From: Methanothermobacter sp.
Lineage (GTDB): Archaea > Methanobacteriota > Methanobacteria > Methanobacteriales > Methanothermobacteraceae
Assembly (NCBI RefSeq): GCF_030055435.1
Contig: NZ_JASFYG010000003.1
Span: 246,184-310,183 of the forward strand
Length of the DNA: 64,000 bases
Direction of reading: 5' to 3'
Positions 1-9,600 of this stretch are shown in pieces (position 1 is the stretch's first letter; each line of letters opens with the position of its first letter). The notes beneath the pieces were generated by a model. That model did no database searches. It saw only the letters and a program-made list of their open reading frames with translations, and had not been told where the DNA came from. Made by a program: the position numbers and the translations under genes.

Positions 1-29
1 CTGTTAAGAGGACCATAAGGGCACGGTAG
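1..29 (+). CDS. rpoP: DNA-directed RNA polymerase subunit P, 3' end only
   Basis: Only the last codons are present. Reading from base 3, the frame gives VKRTIRAR and then a TAG at 27-29. A basic tail of this kind is how archaeal RpoP (Rpb12-like, small zinc-ribbon polymerase subunit) ends, and rpoP normally lies just before the Brix and Pcc1 genes in methanogens. The Brix start codon follows one base after the stop, so the genes are almost certainly cotranscribed. The call rests on the short tail plus gene order; the zinc ribbon lies outside the window. Confidence 0.6.
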
Positions 30-30
30 G

Positions 31-498
31 ATGCTTCTTACAACATCCAGGAAGCCTTCCCAGCGAACAAGATCGTTTTCCCAGAGGCTTTCCAGGATAA
101 TGGGCTGGAGGTATGTCAACAGGGGCAAGATGAGTATCAGGGACGTGCTCATTGAGGCATCTGGACCCGTGGCTCTTGTATCTGAAAGACATGGAAACCC
201 TTCCAGGATAACGTTCCTTGGTGAGAGGGGAGACGAGATGGGATACATCCTTTTCAACCCATCCTTTGACATCAGGGGATCAGAGAGGGATTATCCTGCT
301 GCAGGGGTAAGATCATGCCCCCCTGAACTTAAAGGCGTCTGCAGGCTCATGGGCCTTGAAGTTGATCCCAAGGCATCCGGGAGCGTCTGGGAATTCAGGG
401 AGGGTGATGATTACCCATGGGTTATGGAGTTTCTTGATGCCACTGGAGAGCCTGCAGGATTCAAACTCCTGATAAGGGACTTTAAGACCGGTGATTGA
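31..498 (+). CDS. Brix-domain rRNA-processing protein (Imp4-like)
   Basis: A 155-residue protein made almost entirely of one Brix domain. The opening MLLTTSRKPSQRTRSFSQRL is typical of archaeal Imp4/Brix proteins, which bind RNA during ribosome assembly; I recall a crystal structure of the M. thermautotrophicus orthologue. The charged N-terminal stretch and the later ERHGNPSRITFL segment are characteristic. Archaeal members are a bare domain, shorter than eukaryotic Imp4 or Brx1. It sits between rpoP and a Pcc1 gene, overlapping the latter by 8 bases, so it belongs to a translation and RNA-processing operon. The ATG follows the rpoP stop by one base, which suggests translational coupling. Function is known by family only. 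Confidence 0.88.
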   Translation: MLLTTSRKPSQRTRSFSQRLSRIMGWRYVNRGKMSIRDVLIEASGPVALVSERHGNPSRITFLGERGDEMGYILFNPSFDIRGSERDYPAAGVRSCPPELKGVCRLMGLEVDPKASGSVWEFREGDDYPWVMEFLDATGEPAGFKLLIRDFKTGD

Positions 499-772
499 TT
501 TGGGTCTTAAGAGAATCCAGGGATCCATTGACATATCCATGGGGAACCCTGAATCCGCTTCAGTGGTTTACAGGGCAGTTAACCCGGAGTTCATGGATTC
601 CCCATCAGATAGGTCTTCCGTTTCAGTGGACCTTGAGGATGACAGGATAACCATAAAAATCAGTGCCCGGGACACGGCATCATTCAGGGCAGCTCTAAAC
701 TCATCTTTCCGCTGGGTGAGGCTCTCATTGGATATGATAGAGCTCGTTACTCCCGATCAACAGGATTCATGA
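491..772 (+). CDS. pcc1: KEOPS complex subunit Pcc1-like protein
   Basis: A 93-residue protein matching the small alpha/beta Pcc1 family. Pcc1 is the dimerising subunit of the KEOPS complex, which makes the universal t6A modification of ANN-decoding tRNAs together with Kae1 and Bud32. The segment VYRAVNPEFMDSP and the C-terminal hydrophobic SFRWVRLSLDMIELV fit the family. The start is GTG at 491, inside the end of the Brix gene (8-base overlap). Prefoldin beta follows closely. Archaeal neighbourhoods commonly hold rpoP, Brix, Pcc1 and prefoldin beta in this order, which supports the call. Confidence 0.82.
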   Translation: MIDLGLKRIQGSIDISMGNPESASVVYRAVNPEFMDSPSDRSSVSVDLEDDRITIKISARDTASFRAALNSSFRWVRLSLDMIELVTPDQQDS

Positions 773-795
773 TTGAATTAATGAAAGGTGATAGT

Positions 796-1161
796 ATGGA
801 ACTTCCACAGAATGTACAGCACCAGCTGGCCCAGTTCCAGCAGCTGCAGCAGCAGGCACAGGCAATATCTGTGCAGAAACAGACGGTTGAAATGCAGATT
901 AATGAAACACAGAAAGCCCTTGATGAACTCTCAAAGGCTGCAGATGACGCTGAGGTATTTAAGAGTTCAGGAAACATCCTTATAAAGGTAGATAAGGGTG
1001 AAATCACAGCTGAACTTGAGGAAAAACTTGAAACTCTCCAGTTAAGGGAGAAAACCATCCAGCGACAGGAAGAACGTGTGATGAAAAAACTGCAGGAGAT
1101 GCAGGTTAACATCCAGGAAGCCATGAAGGGCGCCGGGATCAATCCAGGGATGGGTAACTAA
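796..1161 (+). CDS. pfdB: prefoldin subunit beta
   Basis: A 121-residue coiled-coil chaperone subunit. It begins MELPQNVQHQLAQFQQLQQQ, which is the well-known M. thermautotrophicus prefoldin beta sequence. Two long glutamine-rich helices (about residues 5-45 and 75-115) flank a beta-hairpin core around SSGNILIKVDKGEI. Four beta subunits join two alpha subunits in a hexamer that holds unfolded proteins and hands them to the thermosome. I chose the ATG at 796 because GGTGAT at 787-792 is a good ribosome site and because it matches the known N-terminus; an in-frame upstream ATG at 769 would add nine residues. The stop at 1161 is followed at once by the next start. Confidence 0.95.
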   Translation: MELPQNVQHQLAQFQQLQQQAQAISVQKQTVEMQINETQKALDELSKAADDAEVFKSSGNILIKVDKGEITAELEEKLETLQLREKTIQRQEERVMKKLQEMQVNIQEAMKGAGINPGMGN

Positions 1162-1437
1162 TTGAGCCTTAAAAAACTCAGTGACAGGGATCTGGATGAG
1201 ATATCCAGTTTCCTTTATAACACCATTTCTGATTTTATACTTGAAAGGGTCTCAGCAAAGGAGATAGTTGATATTGAGATAACGGTGAGCGTTGAATACA
1301 CCGACAGGCTGGATGTTGATATCACCGCCGAGCTTCATCTCGACGAACTCTCAGATGCAGACCCCCGAATTGTTGAAGAGGCAGTGGATGCTGCCTATGA
1401 GGCACTAGAGTCCTTCCTTGAAGGTTACAGGGAATGA
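1162..1437 (+). CDS. DUF3194 family protein
   Basis: A 91-residue acidic protein of the archaeal DUF3194 family, whose genes usually sit directly after prefoldin beta as here. It has no membrane segment or signal peptide. The predicted pattern is a helix, a beta pair (VDIEITVSVEYTDRLDVDITAELHL) and a C-terminal helix. The start is TTG, touching the prefoldin stop codon with no gap, so translation is probably coupled. The biochemical role is unknown; constant linkage to prefoldin and ribosome-biogenesis genes hints at protein folding or translation, but that is inference. Confidence 0.78.
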   Translation: MSLKKLSDRDLDEISSFLYNTISDFILERVSAKEIVDIEITVSVEYTDRLDVDITAELHLDELSDADPRIVEEAVDAAYEALESFLEGYRE

Positions 1438-1561
1438 TTAGACTACAGGATTTCCATAATTATTGGGGTTGATTGATTAATACTAATATCAGGATAATTT
1501 AAATATGAGTAATAATTTTTTTTCAAAAAGTATTTATATATCCTCTGCCAATCATCATATG

Positions 1562-1676
1562 AGCATGAATTCCTCCTAGCTTACCAGAGTAAGTCAGCTC
1601 AACAGGGCATCCATCTACAATCCTTTCGCTCAAAAAAATGTCATCTGATGCCCTGTTCCTCCTCCTCCTCCTTTTT
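1562..1676 (+). ncRNA. candidate structured small RNA with CCUCC repeats
   Basis: A TATA box (TTTATATA, 1533-1540) is followed about 25 bases later by a stretch with no convincing reading frame but clear structure. A small hairpin (CTTAC/GTAAG near 1580-1593) precedes a perfect 11-bp inverted repeat, AACAGGGCATC at 1601-1611 and GATGCCCTGTT at 1647-1657. After this come four CTCC units (1658-1671) and a T run. A further CCTCC lies near the 5' end. These runs match the anti-Shine-Dalgarno end of 16S rRNA, so the RNA could pair with ribosome sites. Boundaries are estimated. It might instead be an untranslated end of the converging GNAT transcript. Confidence 0.4.
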
Positions 1677-1708
1677 CCTGATCAAAAGATTGATATCTAC
1701 TCCGGGCA

Positions 1709-2290
1709 TCAGTATTGAAGTACTCTTTGGGTTTTAAAGGGTTTCTGCGTGTGGATTGTGCGGACTTTATCTGCACTTTCAGGAGGTTTAAGGGGTTTTT
1801 CCATGTGGACAGTGTTGAGTTCGTTCCCGGTGTCAAGGGTCACCCGGTAACCCATTGAGAGCCAGAATTCAAGTGCACCCCCCACATGCTTGTGCGTATG
1901 GAGGTACATCCTTCTATACCCCATTCTGGCTGCATGGGCCTCTGCGATACCAACAAGGAGTGATGCAATCCCCCGTCTCCTGTAGTCCTCATGCACGAAG
2001 ACCCTCCAGAGACCTGCTGTTGTATCTGGATCATAACTGAGGCCCTCAAATTCACGGTCATAGGCGCGGAGTCCCAGGGTCCCGATTACCTTTCCACCCA
2101 GCGAGGCAGAGATGAATGTGTTTCCCGGTGGATTGAGATAGTGTTCCCTGAATTCAATGATGTCCCGGTGGTAGTCGGGTATGTACCCGTAGCCAAATTC
2201 CCGCCTGATCATATCAAACAGGAATCTTCTTATGGATTCAATTTCACTTTCTGTTTGGGGAATGGTAACCAGAATAATATCAACCACCAT
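1709..2290 (-). CDS. GNAT family N-acetyltransferase
   Basis: A 193-residue protein of the GCN5-related acetyltransferase family. The acetyl-CoA binding segment is LWRVFVHEDYRRRGIASLLV (about residues 93-112), with the typical R-R-x-G-I-A loop. It is followed by an AEAHAARMGYRRMYLHTH helix and strand and by the FWLSMGYR motif near residue 150. Family members transfer acetyl groups to small amines or protein N-termini; the substrate here cannot be read. The C-terminal 30 residues are a basic extension beyond the domain. A TATA-like ATATATAT lies about 24 bases upstream of the ATG, so the mRNA may be nearly leaderless. The gene points away from NAS. Confidence 0.85.
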   Translation of the reverse strand: MVVDIILVTIPQTESEIESIRRFLFDMIRREFGYGYIPDYHRDIIEFREHYLNPPGNTFISASLGGKVIGTLGLRAYDREFEGLSYDPDTTAGLWRVFVHEDYRRRGIASLLVGIAEAHAARMGYRRMYLHTHKHVGGALEFWLSMGYRVTLDTGNELNTVHMEKPLKPPESADKVRTIHTQKPFKTQRVLQY

Positions 2291-2414
2291 TCAGTATTAA
2301 TTTTTAAGGATATATATGCCTCATAGTAATACATGATTCCATACACATATTATATATGCTGTGAAGTCTTATAAAGACTGCTGTTTAATTAATTACCATC
2401 ATGGAGAACTCCAC

Positions 2415-3212
2415 ATGAGCTGTTACATCTACTGGAATAAGATAAAGAGGATAGCATCCAGGCTTGAGGGGATGGACTACCACTTCGACAGGATGGATAC
2501 ATCCAGGGTCATACCCCTCCTGGATGAGATCGAGGAGATAGCCCATGATTCATCCATTGACTTTGAATCAGCCAGGCACATACTTGACGATGCTGAGATG
2601 AACCATGCGCTGAGGCTCATAAGAACCTTCTATGTTAACCTTGGCATGAAACTTGAACTGGAGAAGGCAGAGGAGGTTAGAAATTCAGACTCTCCATGGA
2701 AAACCCTGAAATCGTTCTATTTCTACCCAAGGTACCTCCAGCTCCTCAAAAATGAGGCTGCCCTTGGTAGATTCAGGAGGGGGGAGCGCGCTGTATTCAT
2801 TGGGGGCGGGCCACTACCCCTCACAGGGATACTCCTTGCACATATATATGGCATGAGCGTACATGTTGTTGAAATTGAACCTGAAATAGCTGATATATCC
2901 CGCCAAGTGATAGAAAAACTTGAACCAGGAGATGTGGATGTGGTCACTGGTGATGAGACCGCACTGGCGGATCTTGATTTTGACGTTGTTATGGTGGCTG
3001 CCCTTGCAGAACCAAAGAGGAGGGTCTTCAGAAATATACACAGGTACGTGGACCCTGATACCAGGGTTATATACAGGACTTACACAGGAATGAGGGCGAT
3101 TCTCTACGCCCCCGTGACTGATGAGGATGTTACTGGATTCAGAAGGGCGGGGATTGTTCTGCCTTCAGGTAAGGTTAACAATACCTCAGTGCTTGTTTTT
3201 AAGTGCCCGTGA
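2415..3212 (+). CDS. archaeal nicotianamine synthase (thermonicotianamine synthase)
   Basis: A 265-residue class I methyltransferase-fold enzyme that I recognise as the orthologue of M. thermautotrophicus NAS. The family joins aminopropyl groups from S-adenosylmethionine to build nicotianamine-like metal chelators; the archaeal enzyme uses glutamate plus aminopropyl units. The SAM-binding loop is FIGGGPLPLTG near residue 130. Counting from the ATG at 2415, Glu81 and Tyr107 fall where the catalytic residues of the studied archaeal enzyme are reported. GGAG at 2403-2406 sets this start; an in-frame ATG at 2361 lacks a ribosome site. A TATA box lies at about 2345-2356. It sits directly upstream of a surface module related to metal-tetrapyrrole handling, consistent with a role in nickel or cobalt supply (inference). 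Confidence 0.9.
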   Translation: MSCYIYWNKIKRIASRLEGMDYHFDRMDTSRVIPLLDEIEEIAHDSSIDFESARHILDDAEMNHALRLIRTFYVNLGMKLELEKAEEVRNSDSPWKTLKSFYFYPRYLQLLKNEAALGRFRRGERAVFIGGGPLPLTGILLAHIYGMSVHVVEIEPEIADISRQVIEKLEPGDVDVVTGDETALADLDFDVVMVAALAEPKRRVFRNIHRYVDPDTRVIYRTYTGMRAILYAPVTDEDVTGFRRAGIVLPSGKVNNTSVLVFKCP

Positions 3213-3253
3213 TGTTTCTGTTATGATCAAATCAGAAACATCTGAATTTTTTT
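3211..3253 (+). terminator. hairpin plus T-run terminator after NAS
   Basis: A perfect 10-bp inverted repeat, GATGTTTCTG (3211-3220) and CAGAAACATC (3233-3242), with a 12-base loop, is followed by seven T residues. The stem begins within the NAS stop codon. The form suits transcription termination or 3'-end protection of the NAS mRNA. Confidence 0.6.
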
Positions 3254-3496
3254 AAGGATCGCCTTATCTTTTATTACCATTCCGGCACTCCAGACCCGAT
3301 AATTATTATGAATATTAAAATAGAAAATATTAAATATGCTTGGTTTTCAATTTTAAATATAACACCATTATGGTGTTTGATAATAAATTTCCCTCCAGCA
3401 ATCAGTTCATGGGACCTTCCCATGAATCCCCTCTTTTTTAACTGAAACTAAGTATTACATTTTGCCTTTTATCAGCCTCTAAAGTATTAACAAAAT
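3254..3496. other. gene-free AT-rich spacer with two hairpins
   Basis: No coding frame is convincing in the spacer between NAS and the FmdE-like gene. It holds two perfect hairpins: AACACCA/TGGTGTT at 3361-3377, and TTCATGGGA/TCCCATGAA at 3406-3426 with a three-base loop, followed by six T at 3434-3439. A TATA-like ATATTAAATATG lies near 3330-3340. This could be a short RNA ending at the second hairpin, or a second terminator isolating the FmdE operon. Nothing here decides between these. Confidence 0.35.
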
Positions 3497-3521
3497 AATT
3501 ATATATGTTATTACTCCTACT
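3497..3521 (+). promoter_or_regulatory. promoter with possible operator for the FmdE-like gene
   Basis: A TATA box (AATTATATATG, 3497-3507) lies about 70 bases before the start codon. Immediately downstream is TTATTACTCCTACT (3508-3521), found again exactly at 60853-60866 before egsA. Its reverse complement contains the AGTAATAA core seen upstream of the CobN-like and DUF2162 genes. Position between TATA box and the expected transcription start suits a repressor site. The regulator is not known. Confidence 0.4.
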
Positions 3522-3573
3522 ACATTCTGTACATTATTAAACATTACAGAAATTAAAGGAGGTGAAAAATGTT

Positions 3574-6483
3574 ATGAGAAGGCAGTATTTCATGGTTTTC
3601 ATGGCTCTTCTCGTTGCTATCGCACTGACGGGTTCAGTGAGCGCAGTAGACACAGCATGTGAAGTGGGGGTTAAGGTGACCTACGAGTACGCAGACGACA
3701 ACCCCCGCATCAACCCTGACATAAACTGTATCACCGATGCAAACGGATCAAAGATCAACTTCACAAAGACCTTTGACCCGGCAGCCAACATGACAAAGAT
3801 CATCTTCAATTACCAGAACATCACAAACACCACTAAATTCCGGATAAAGGTAACGGCACCGGGCTACAGGGACCTAGTACATGAATTCACCCTATCAACC
3901 AACCCGGCGAATCCACTGGATACCAAATACTACGCACTGCTTTCACTCAAAATGAACGCCACAGACGCCTACAAACTGGGAAGGGAGATCACCAGGAGGG
4001 CAGATCAGATCCTGAACTTCTCGAAGGGAAACGTCCTCGTCATAACAACTGCAGGTATTGTCAAGTACAAAAACAATACCACAGAGGACGTTATTGAGGG
4101 GATACTAAACCAGGCAGGTGGCCGTGTAACCTATGGTAAGGGGAACCTGCTTGTAATAAGGAAGTCACCTGTTGACCCGCTGGACACATTCTTCATACTA
4201 CAGAGGGGCAGCACACTGGTGGGTGTTTACTTCAAGAATGCAAGCACATCACCGGTTGTAATCAAAACAGTCAACGGAAAACCAGTTTACACAATCGACC
4301 TTCTAAAGAACATGACTGAGGCAAACTGGAACCTTCTGGTAAGCAAATACGGAAACTACGCGTTCCCGGTTGCAAGTCTTGCAAACGCATGGATGCAGGG
4401 CGCACCATCTGATCTCCTCAGGGCCGCATCATTCCATGGTCACATGTGCCTCGGTACCATCAGCGGATATGCAATGAGCCTCACACTGTTAAAGTACTAC
4501 CCACCGGTCATGGACTTCACCAACCCTGGATCACCAGGTGAGATAACAAGTTACGTGACAGTGGGTGTCCCAGGGGACTCAGATGACGATGCACTCCTGA
4601 TGTTCCTTGACACCACACCAGGTAAGGGAGGATCCTACAGCGGATTCAACACCACGGCTACAGGTGCTGACACAAACCTTGTTGGTTTCATAAGGTGGAA
4701 CCCCAACACCCTCAAGGGTGACCTCATAGTGATGAAGTTCGACAAGGAGGCACTCAGGAAACAGTTCCAGCAGCAGACAGGCAAAAAAACAGAACTCGAA
4801 TTCAACGCATGGCTCATATCCAGGGTGAAACAGGACCCAACATCCCTTGTGACAATAGTGAGGGAACTTAAGGGCCTCAATGCGACCCACTACTACTATC
4901 TCCTGGGAAGTGAAAACGGTGCCAACGTGACAGATAAAGTCAACAACATAACCTACCAGATTCCACCACAGGTAGCCCATGGACTTGACATGGCATACAT
5001 AGACAGCCTTGGACTTCCAAATGCAACCCGTGAAAACGGAACCTTCACATGGGGTAACCTGACATACGAGCAGATCAGGAAGATCGGTGCTGACGCAGCC
5101 AACCTTGCAAAGCAGTTATTCCTTACAGAGAAAGGTATAAACCTTGAAAGGGACGACAGGGACCTGGTGGTGCTCACATCAGCCGGTTACTCAAGGGTTA
5201 ACGGTCAGGATATGAGTGCTGCCTGGGACGGAGTATTTGATGTTCTTGGTTCAAGGTTAAGTAGGGCAACACTTCTCCCGGTTCACAGACCTCTCTGGAA
5301 ACCACTCTGGTTCACATTCGTCCTCAGGGGCTATGATGGGGTGACAATGGATGCGGTCTACATCTACTATGACCCAACAACCGGGCAGCTGATTGCAAGC
5401 AATGCATCAGACGGTAAATTTGTGAATGACATCGGACCAAGAACCCTTAACAGCACACAGCTCAGCAGCAAGGTCTCAAAGGTCTTTGCAAAGGATGGCT
5501 GGTTCAACATACAGAGCATAGCAAATGCATGGAGACACGACCCACCATATGACCAGATACTGACATTCCTCTTCCACGACCATGCATGTCCAGGCGTCTC
5601 ACCAGGTTACCTGATAACAGAGTACATATTCAAGAACTACCCCCTCAAGGAAAACGAGAACTACATCTACCTGGGTAACACCATCTACTGCAAGGACGAC
5701 GCCATAGTCTACCGCCTCGGGGTCTCACCTGGACAGGGAACCTACTTCAACCTGCGTGTTCCTGGATCAGAGAACGACCCTGAGGATAAGTATGCATCTG
5801 GAGGTAACATTGAGGGAATCCTTGTTATTTGGGACAACAAGAACAAGGTTGGTAAGGCAGTGGTCCTGGACTTCAAATGGCCGAACTTTGATGTGAGCGA
5901 CTGCGTCACCAGCGATGCGAAGAGGGAAAAACAGATAGCAGGTTTCATAAGCCTCTACAAGGGTGAAACACCAAGTTATCTGATCTCGGGACCTGTCGTA
6001 ACCTATGACGCTGAGAGGTACATAACTGAGAGTGAACTTCAGATGATCCTCTCAGGTGCCGGTGGTCAGAACCCCATCGCCTATGTGAAGGGGCTACCTG
6101 CAAACAGGACACTTGAGGACCTCATTCCTGTGAACAATGGTGGAAGTCAGAACGGAAACCAGGGTGGTATACCTGGTGGTTCAACAGGTGGCTCCACAGG
6201 TGGTTCAACCGGTGGTTTACCCTCAGGTTCCCATGGTAATGCAGGCCATGCAGGTTACACACCAGGTGTTGATTACAGTGCTTCACCGGCTGATGTGAGT
6301 GCAGCATCTGAAGTTTCAGAGGAACCTGCAACAACTGAGGGTAAGAAGGCCTATGAGGTTACAAATGCAACCTCCACTTCTGGCGGCGCTGACTCCTCAT
6401 GGTACGTCTATGGTATCGTGGGTGTCCTTGTGGCTGCTGGACTTGTGGCCTTCGGATTCCTCAGGGGCGTAGCAGGAAAATAA
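3574..6483 (+). CDS. secreted membrane-anchored protein with two FmdE-like domains
   Basis: A 969-residue surface protein. It has a signal peptide (about residues 1-24, ending SVSA), then two FmdE-type domains (PF02663 family). The first carries the HGHMC motif with His288, His290 and Cys292; the second carries HDHAC with His668, His670 and Cys672. This HxHxC pattern is expected to bind a metal or a metal-tetrapyrrole. A Gly/Ser/Thr-rich linker (near residues 855-890) and a C-terminal membrane helix (about 945-965) tether it outside the cell. Start: the ATG at 3574 sits 8 bases after a strong AAAGGAGGTGA; a GTG inside that site is rejected. It leads the CobN-like/ExbB-like cluster. In the cytoplasm FmdE belongs to formylmethanofuran dehydrogenase operons, but an exported tandem form suggests metal or cofactor binding at the surface (inference). 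Confidence 0.85.
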   Translation: MRRQYFMVFMALLVAIALTGSVSAVDTACEVGVKVTYEYADDNPRINPDINCITDANGSKINFTKTFDPAANMTKIIFNYQNITNTTKFRIKVTAPGYRDLVHEFTLSTNPANPLDTKYYALLSLKMNATDAYKLGREITRRADQILNFSKGNVLVITTAGIVKYKNNTTEDVIEGILNQAGGRVTYGKGNLLVIRKSPVDPLDTFFILQRGSTLVGVYFKNASTSPVVIKTVNGKPVYTIDLLKNMTEANWNLLVSKYGNYAFPVASLANAWMQGAPSDLLRAASFHGHMCLGTISGYAMSLTLLKYYPPVMDFTNPGSPGEITSYVTVGVPGDSDDDALLMFLDTTPGKGGSYSGFNTTATGADTNLVGFIRWNPNTLKGDLIVMKFDKEALRKQFQQQTGKKTELEFNAWLISRVKQDPTSLVTIVRELKGLNATHYYYLLGSENGANVTDKVNNITYQIPPQVAHGLDMAYIDSLGLPNATRENGTFTWGNLTYEQIRKIGADAANLAKQLFLTEKGINLERDDRDLVVLTSAGYSRVNGQDMSAAWDGVFDVLGSRLSRATLLPVHRPLWKPLWFTFVLRGYDGVTMDAVYIYYDPTTGQLIASNASDGKFVNDIGPRTLNSTQLSSKVSKVFAKDGWFNIQSIANAWRHDPPYDQILTFLFHDHACPGVSPGYLITEYIFKNYPLKENENYIYLGNTIYCKDDAIVYRLGVSPGQGTYFNLRVPGSENDPEDKYASGGNIEGILVIWDNKNKVGKAVVLDFKWPNFDVSDCVTSDAKREKQIAGFISLYKGETPSYLISGPVVTYDAERYITESELQMILSGAGGQNPIAYVKGLPANRTLEDLIPVNNGGSQNGNQGGIPGGSTGGSTGGSTGGLPSGSHGNAGHAGYTPGVDYSASPADVSAASEVSEEPATTEGKKAYEVTNATSTSGGADSSWYVYGIVGVLVAAGLVAFGFLRGVAGK

Positions 6484-6545
6484 ACACCCCAATTATTTAT
6501 TTTTTTATCCGCAGGATTATTACTTTTCCTCGATTGATATTTAAA

Positions 6546-6613
6546 TTAAGTAATATTTCAAGTTAAGTAATAATTTATTTTTAAAGTATTCTGTATAATG
6601 TAATAATAATTTA
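6546..6613 (+). promoter_or_regulatory. repeated AGTAATA motif upstream of the CobN-like gene
   Basis: The spacer between the FmdE-like and CobN-like genes holds direct copies of TTAAGTAATA at 6546-6555 and 6563-6572 (17 bp apart, the second running into AGTAATAATTTATTTTT) and a GTAATAATAATTTA at 6600-6613. Related motifs sit before the FmdE-like and DUF2162 genes. They may be operator sites of a shared regulator. The spacer is AT-rich, so chance matches must be considered. Confidence 0.35.
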
Positions 6614-6676
6614 TTTTAATGACATAACTCAGAGGGGTTACTGTAAATTTAAAAAAATAAAAGGAGGTGAAAAGTC

Positions 6677-9600
6677 ATGAGAAAACAGCTCTTTACACTG
6701 ACAGCAGTTCTCTTCATGATCATGCTCTGCCAGACAGTGGCAGCTGCAGATAACAGCACCGCAGGAGGTGATCCCGGAAACCTAACAGTGAACAACACAC
6801 AGGAGATCAGGGATCCTGTCGTACTTGTCATACACTCGTCAACCAGTTCCAAGATGACCAATGATGCGGCAAAGAAGGTCATGGACCTCATAAACCCCTC
6901 ACAGCCAGGATACAACCCACAGAATAAGTCAACATGGACGGTCAGGTTTGAGGTAAGGACCACCACACAGATATCAAGGATGAACCCCTCTGAACTTAAA
7001 AGCCTCATTGAGTCTGCGGATATCGTTATCGCAGAGTGGCTCTTTGACTCAGGTAACTTCAGGAATGTTATGCGTGATTACCCTGAAATTGCATCTAACA
7101 GACCAAACAAGATATTCATTGTCCTTGAAAGTGACCCGGATCTCACAAACATGTCACAGATCAACGGTGTACGCATATTCCAGGGTATAGATGCCTCGGT
7201 TATCGGTAACACAGATACAAAGAACACTATCCTCTATGACCTCAAAAACTCCAACGAGGCACGCCTGAAGGCCTATGTTAATACGTACCCGCAGCTTGCA
7301 CCCTGGGTGACCTATGGTCTCTACTATGCAAAGAAGGGAACCGTGAACTATGAAAACCAGTTCAAGCTGCTTCTTAAGAACTTCACGGTGATGAATGGGG
7401 GCACCTGGCCATCTGAATGGGAACCTGCAGCACCTATAACCATTCCAGCGGAGATGCTCTACCGTGACGGCAGGGTCTTTACCAGCCTCGCTGATTACCT
7501 TGCAGCATACCCACTCAACGCATCACGGCCCACCATTGGAATAGCTGGCCTTGATAGCGTTCTCCTTTCAGGGGATATGGCCCACTTTGACAGCATAATA
7601 GCCAGGCTCACAGCAAGCGGAATGAACGTGATACCCGTTGTCGGGGCGTATTCCGGTGTTAACGGTACACAGCCACTCAACATCTATTCGGCGATGGTCA
7701 AGTTCTTCGTCTATGACCCTGCAAACCCATCAAGGGTTATCACAGCAGCGGAGTATGAGGCCAACCCCTCAGCCTACAGGTACAGGATAGACGCCCTTGT
7801 GAGTTTCACAACATTCACACTGGGGTCTGGCTTCGTGAATCAGACCGCAGCTCTCCTTGAGAGAATGAATGTGCCTGTATTCAGGGCAATGATATCAACA
7901 AAGAGGGAAGAGGGTGAATGGTTAGTATCAGAGGACGGGCTTCTCTGGAGTGACACCTACTACCAGATAGCCATTCCAGAGACCCAGGGGATAATAGAGC
8001 CCATATTCGTTGCCGCGCCAGCAAAGAGTATTGACAGTATAACAGGGGTTGAGATAGTCGCATACACGCCGATAGATGAGCAGATGAATTACCTGGTACA
8101 GCGAATCAGCAACTGGGTCAGGCTCAGATACCTGGCAAACTCCCAGAAAAGAATAGCACTCATCTACTACAATTACCCGCCGGGTAAGGGTAACATAGGT
8201 GCCAGTTACCTCAACGTACCTGAAACTCTCGTTGAAATACTAAGGGCACTCCAGAGCTCAGGGTACAATGTTTCAGGTTTTCCTCAGAGTGCAGATGACC
8301 TTGTGAAGCTCCTCACCGAGAGGGGAATAAACGTTGCAACATGGGCACCGGGGGAACTGGAAAAACTTGCAAATAAAACCTCAATCATCCTCTGGGATGC
8401 AGAGGAATACTATGCATGGTTCCAGACCCTGAACCCGATTGCAAGAAAACAGGTCGTGGAGGGTCCTGTGGGTTACATTGAGGAGATGGTTAAGCTAGCG
8501 CTCAGCTACGTTTCCAGTGACACCGCATACACCGCAGCCCTGAATACCCTTGATAAGTGGTCCTCTGAGATGATATCACTTGCAAATACCTACCCTGAGA
8601 AGTCACAGCAGGCATCAGTTCTAATAAGAAACATGACAGAAGCACTGAAGGCAGTTCTCAACAATGCAAGGACAGGTCAGAGCACAGATGCGCCGTGGAG
8701 CATGTTCTATAACTTCAAAAATGAATTCCAGAGCCTGGCAGTCCCTGGGTTCAATGGATGGGGCGCCCCGCCAGGTAATGTCATGACAGTGGAGAGAAAC
8801 GGCAGAAAGTACATCGTCATACCAGGTATAATATTTGGCAACGTTTTCATTGGCCCTGAACCCCAGAGGGGATGGGAGGCAGACGTTGATAAACTCTACC
8901 ACAGCACGGTCGTGGCACCACCACACCAGTACCTTGCCTGGTATGCATGGGTTAACACGGTGTTCAATGCGGATGCCCAGGTCCACATAGGAAGACATGC
9001 AACATACGAGTGGCTTCCAAGAAAGCAGGTCGCACTCAGCAACTTTGACTTCTCACAGATATGTGCCGGTACAAAGCCCTCAGTCTACATCTACATCATG
9101 GACGGTGTTGGTGAGGGGATACAGTCCAAGAGGAGGGGCTATGCGGTTATAGTGGACCACCTCACACCCCCAATGAAGACAACACAGCTCTACGGGGACC
9201 TCTCAGAACTCAGAGCCCTCATTGATGATTATACAAAGACACCCGATGCAAGCCCACTAAAACAGGAGTACTTCAATTCAATAAGGAACATGGTCATAAA
9301 GCTCAATGTAGCAGCAGAGATTGGTATCAGTCCAGATAACTTCACTGCAGAGGACATTGAAAGGGTTGAGGATTACCTTGTGGTCCTCCAGCAGACACTC
9401 ATGCCTGTCGGTCTCCATACCTTCGGGTTAAGGTGGACCGATGAGGAGATAGCCCTCCTTGCAGCTGCAATGGTATCCTCTGATGGCGGCCCATCAAGTC
9501 CCTCACTGCAGAGGCTCATAGCATCTCTGAAGGGATGGAACTTTGACAACCTCACGGCACTGCAGGCAGAGGAGCTCAACAATATCACCATAAGCTGGGT

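Noticed and set aside
3562..3573. GTG start for the FmdE-like gene at 3562
   Set aside because: That GTG is part of the AAAGGAGGTGA ribosome site; the ATG at 3574 is correctly spaced.
4579..4980. 133-codon minus-strand frame inside the FmdE-like gene
   Set aside because: It mirrors the coding frame of a clear gene, has no start site, and no family features.
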